A DNA stretch of 8,072 nt from a bacterium SM23_31 (lineage in GTDB: Bacteria > SM23-31), in assembly GCA_001304035.1 (NCBI GenBank), contig LJUD01000123.1, forward strand, positions 1 to 8,072, read 5' to 3'. The notes beneath the pieces were generated by a model, which worked only from the letters and a program-made list of their open reading frames with translations, searched no databases and had not been told where the DNA came from. A program made the position numbers and the translations under genes. Shown here one piece after another: positions 6,415-8,072 of the stretch; position 1 is the stretch's first letter, and each line of letters begins with the position of its first letter.

Positions 6415-6418
6415 AGGA
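6413..6418 (+). promoter_or_regulatory. Ribosome binding site fixing the recombinase TTG start
   Basis: AAAGGA lies 7 nt before TTG 6426. In-frame stops at 6375, 6381 and 6384 exclude a start further upstream with real coding length, and no ATG occurs near the expected N-terminus, so the TTG is preferred. Confidence 0.6.
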
Positions 6419-6425
6419 AAAAAGA

Positions 6426-7394
6426 TTGAAGAGCTTAATACAGCATATCGACAATTTCGTTACTTATCTGTTAAAGGAAAAAGGTTATTCTTCCTTCACA
6501 ATAAATGCCTACAAGAATGACCTTTACCAATTTCAACGATTTTTACCCGGACTCCCGATACATGCACTCAATACACACCATATACGAAATTTTTTAGATT
6601 ATCTTTTCCAAAAGAAATACTCGAATACCACACTTGCACGAAAACTATCCTCTCTCCGGAGTTTTTTCCGTTATTGTTTAAAATGCGGAATAATTAACAC
6701 AGACCCCCTCGTTTCCATAACCTGTCCAAAGCGGCGCAGACAGCTGCCGGGCTTTTTGCGTAAAGAACCGCTTACAAATAAACTCGTATATGAGGAGGGC
6801 AAAACAACCGCAACGGAAACATCACTCAAAGAATTGCGCGACACCGCAATAATCCAACTACTTTATGCTACCGGCATCCGGTTGAGAGAATTAGTTCAAC
6901 TTAACATTCGGGACGTAAAATTCGATTCGGGAATTATCCGTGTCACCGGAAAAGGCGGAAGGGAACGTATTGTTCCAACAGGTAAACATTGTCTTATATG
7001 CCTGGACAATTACCTTAATTTCCGCATAATACACTATGGAGCCCCGGTATTAGATGAACCGCTTTTTTGGGGGCACATACACCGCCGCATCAATCCCAGG
7101 AGTGTCCAGCGAATCGTAGCCCGGAAGCTCAATGCAATTGGAGAAGGCATGAACGTACACCCTCATATGCTTCGGCATTCATTCGCTACTCATCTTATGG
7201 ATAGTGGAGCAGATTTAAAAGCTGTTCAGGAATTACTCGGTCATAAAAACTTATCGACTACCCAAATTTATACCCACGTATCCACAGAAAAACTCTGTGC
7301 CGAATACAACCAGGCGCATCCCCGTGCAGGGAGAAACCAGGCTGAAACACGAAAAATAAAAAACCTCTCAAACAGAAAGGATTTACCCATGTAG
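6426..7394 (+). CDS. xerC: Xer-type site-specific tyrosine recombinase (XerC/XerD)
   Basis: A 322-residue tyrosine recombinase, slightly longer than E. coli XerC/XerD (298). The N-terminal SAM-like core-binding domain spans about residues 5-90 ('FVTYLLKEKGYSSFTINAYK', 'TTLARKLSSLRSFFRYC'). The catalytic domain holds the full set: Arg152 ('ATGIRLRE'), Lys176 ('VTGKGGRER'), His247 and Arg250 ('HPHMLRHSFATHLM'), His273 ('LLGHKN') and nucleophile Tyr282 ('IYTHVS'). Xer proteins resolve chromosome dimers at dif with FtsK. About 40 residues follow the tyrosine, a somewhat long, basic, polar tail. The chromosomal position between topA and hpf-hprK, rather than next to integron or phage genes, favours the housekeeping Xer over a mobile integrase. 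XerC versus XerD cannot be decided from this sequence alone. The start is TTG. It ends ATG-TAG. Confidence 0.9.
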   Translation: MKSLIQHIDNFVTYLLKEKGYSSFTINAYKNDLYQFQRFLPGLPIHALNTHHIRNFLDYLFQKKYSNTTLARKLSSLRSFFRYCLKCGIINTDPLVSITCPKRRRQLPGFLRKEPLTNKLVYEEGKTTATETSLKELRDTAIIQLLYATGIRLRELVQLNIRDVKFDSGIIRVTGKGGRERIVPTGKHCLICLDNYLNFRIIHYGAPVLDEPLFWGHIHRRINPRSVQRIVARKLNAIGEGMNVHPHMLRHSFATHLMDSGADLKAVQELLGHKNLSTTQIYTHVSTEKLCAEYNQAHPRAGRNQAETRKIKNLSNRKDLPM

Positions 7395-7475
7395 ATTTAC
7401 CGTGTGTATTATGTACTGCCTATTATCAACTTAAGAAGAAACTTTTAATGTATAAACTTTTAAATTTTGTTCTAT

Positions 7476-7480
7476 GGAGG
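7476..7480 (+). promoter_or_regulatory. Ribosome binding site fixing the hpf start
   Basis: GGAGG lies 6 nt before ATG 7487. It decides against the in-frame ATG at 7448, which has no Shine-Dalgarno and would add 13 residues not seen in this family. Confidence 0.8.
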
Positions 7481-7486
7481 TTTTAT

Positions 7487-7840
7487 ATGCAAGTAAGTGT
7501 CACTGCCCGTCATTTTAAAGCAACTGATCGCCTTAATAAATATGCGAAGAATGAAATTCAGCGATTAGAAAAATTTTTTGACGGTATTATCGATTGCAAT
7601 GTTGTTCTTGACTATATAAAATCCAACCAGTCAAAGCACGTTGCAGAAATACATTTAAAAGTTCACGGACGGACGTTATCCGTATCCGAAATTTCAAATG
7701 ACATGTATAAATCTATAGACTGTGCAATAAATAAACTTGAGCGCAAATTACAGAAATATAAAGCCCGACTCAGGGGTTACTCTCACAAAAAAGCAGTTGA
7801 TTTTGTAGCAAACAACAGCGATATCTTTGAGGAAGAATGA
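7487..7840 (+). CDS. hpf: Short ribosome hibernation promoting factor (HPF/RaiA family)
   Basis: A 117-residue protein beginning 'MQVSVTARHFKATDRLNKYA', with the HPF/YfiA beta-alpha-beta-beta-beta-alpha pattern: a helix 'DRLNKYAKNEIQRLEKFF', strands 'CNVVLDYIKS', 'HVAEIHLKVHG' and 'RTLSVSEIS', and a basic helix 'SIDCAINKLERKLQKYKARL'. Such proteins bind the 30S decoding centre and silence idle ribosomes in stationary phase. The length matches the short form (E. coli HPF 95, YfiA 113); the C-terminal dimerisation domain of long HPF is absent, and there is an acidic tail ('SDIFEEE'). Its stop overlaps the hprK start (ATGA, 7837-7840), implying translational coupling. Confidence 0.94.
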   Translation: MQVSVTARHFKATDRLNKYAKNEIQRLEKFFDGIIDCNVVLDYIKSNQSKHVAEIHLKVHGRTLSVSEISNDMYKSIDCAINKLERKLQKYKARLRGYSHKKAVDFVANNSDIFEEE

Positions 7841-8072
7841 ACCGGGAAAACGAATTAAGCGTAAAAACCTGTTACGAAGATAATAAGCAGGAGCTCAAAT
7901 TAAAGCTCTTAAATACAAAAACGGGATTAAAAAAAATAATCAAGGAATACGACCTGTGCAGGCCGGGATTGATTCTTGCCGGATTTACTAAAAATTTTGC
8001 GAATAAGAAGATCCAGATATTCGGCAAAACAGAGATTGCGTACCTTTCTGACCATGACAAGAATGGGCGTAT
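7837..8072 (+). CDS. hprK: HPr kinase/phosphorylase, N-terminal part (3' partial)
   Basis: An ATG overlapping the hpf stop opens a frame that runs off the right edge (78 complete codons). The protein carries the HprK N-terminal domain signature: 'ELKLKLLNTKTGLKKII', 'RPGLILAGFTKNFANKKIQIFGKTEIAYL'. The catalytic P-loop domain lies beyond the window. HprK phosphorylates and dephosphorylates a serine of HPr in response to metabolic state. Pairing with hpf recalls the proteobacterial hpf-ptsN-hprK group, and suggests that ribosome hibernation and carbon or energy signalling are co-expressed here. Confidence 0.92.
   Translation, partial: MNRENELSVKTCYEDNKQELKLKLLNTKTGLKKIIKEYDLCRPGLILAGFTKNFANKKIQIFGKTEIAYLSDHDKNGR

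Larger units (their letters stand above)
6104..6425 (+). other. 322-nt gap between topA and the recombinase, no confident gene
   Basis: No ORF with recognisable homology was found on either strand. The first 135 nt continue the topA frame without a stop until a second TAG (6239-6241). The remainder is AT-rich and holds a short inverted repeat (TTAAG-N7-CTTAA, 6270-6286), a consensus AGGAGG (6291-6296) followed by ATG-TAA, a possible 32-codon ORF (6316-6414), and a near-consensus sigma70-type promoter (6361-6389). The region looks like a regulatory leader or a decayed sequence. No tRNA, transposon end or integration site was seen. Confidence 0.6.

Noticed and set aside
6104..6425. Integron attC or dif site next to the tyrosine recombinase
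   Set aside because: No paired RYYYAAC/GTTRRRY core sites and no recognisable 28-bp dif-like sequence were found, and the gene context is housekeeping.
7448..7486. Upstream ATG start for hpf
   Set aside because: There is no Shine-Dalgarno there, whereas GGAGG sits 6 nt before ATG 7487, and family members begin with the sequence starting at 7487.

Overview
The window is a compact, almost entirely plus-strand stretch of bacterial chromosome carrying conserved information-processing and housekeeping genes. It is moderately AT-rich. Shine-Dalgarno sites are clear at some starts (recA, hpf, the Xer recombinase) and weak or absent at others (cinA, thpR, topA). No rRNA, tRNA, CRISPR array, transposase or phage gene is visible. 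The order recombinase-hpf-hprK, together with the protein sequences, suggests the FCB (Bacteroidota/Chlorobiota/Ignavibacteria/Calditrichota) side of the bacteria. This is an inference from gene order and general resemblance, not a database result.

Layout. Positions 1-543 hold the 3' part of a dCTP-deaminase/dUTPase-fold protein that ends, unusually, in a predicted transmembrane helix and lacks key deaminase residues. Positions 622-3592 hold cinA-thpR-recA. CinA is a NAD-cycle repair and NMN deamidase protein, ThpR is a 2H-family RNA phosphodiesterase overlapping cinA by 26 nt, and RecA has its own strong ribosome binding site. A 168-nt recA-topA gap contains two overlapping, mutually exclusive inverted repeats and a tandem array of about eight 7-bp CG-x-x-(A/T/C)-T units ending four bases before the topA start. 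Positions 3761-6103 encode topoisomerase I with four intact C-terminal zinc ribbons. A 322-nt gap (6104-6425) follows, with no confident gene but several small signals: an open frame beyond the topA stop, a strong Shine-Dalgarno in front of an ATG-TAA start-stop, a possible 32-codon leader ORF, and a near-consensus promoter. Positions 6426-8072 carry a Xer-type tyrosine recombinase, a short hibernation promoting factor, and the start of HPr kinase/phosphorylase, the last two overlapping by ATGA.

The genes fall into themes rather than one pathway: DNA recombination and repair and topology (recA, topA, xer), nucleotide and NAD metabolism (dCTP-deaminase-like, cinA), RNA end processing (thpR), and starvation or metabolic-state signalling (hpf, hprK). 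I see no new multi-gene system. The items most worth a second look are the membrane-anchored, apparently catalytically degenerate dCTP-deaminase-like protein, the heptamer array abutting topA, and the leader-like region upstream of the recombinase.
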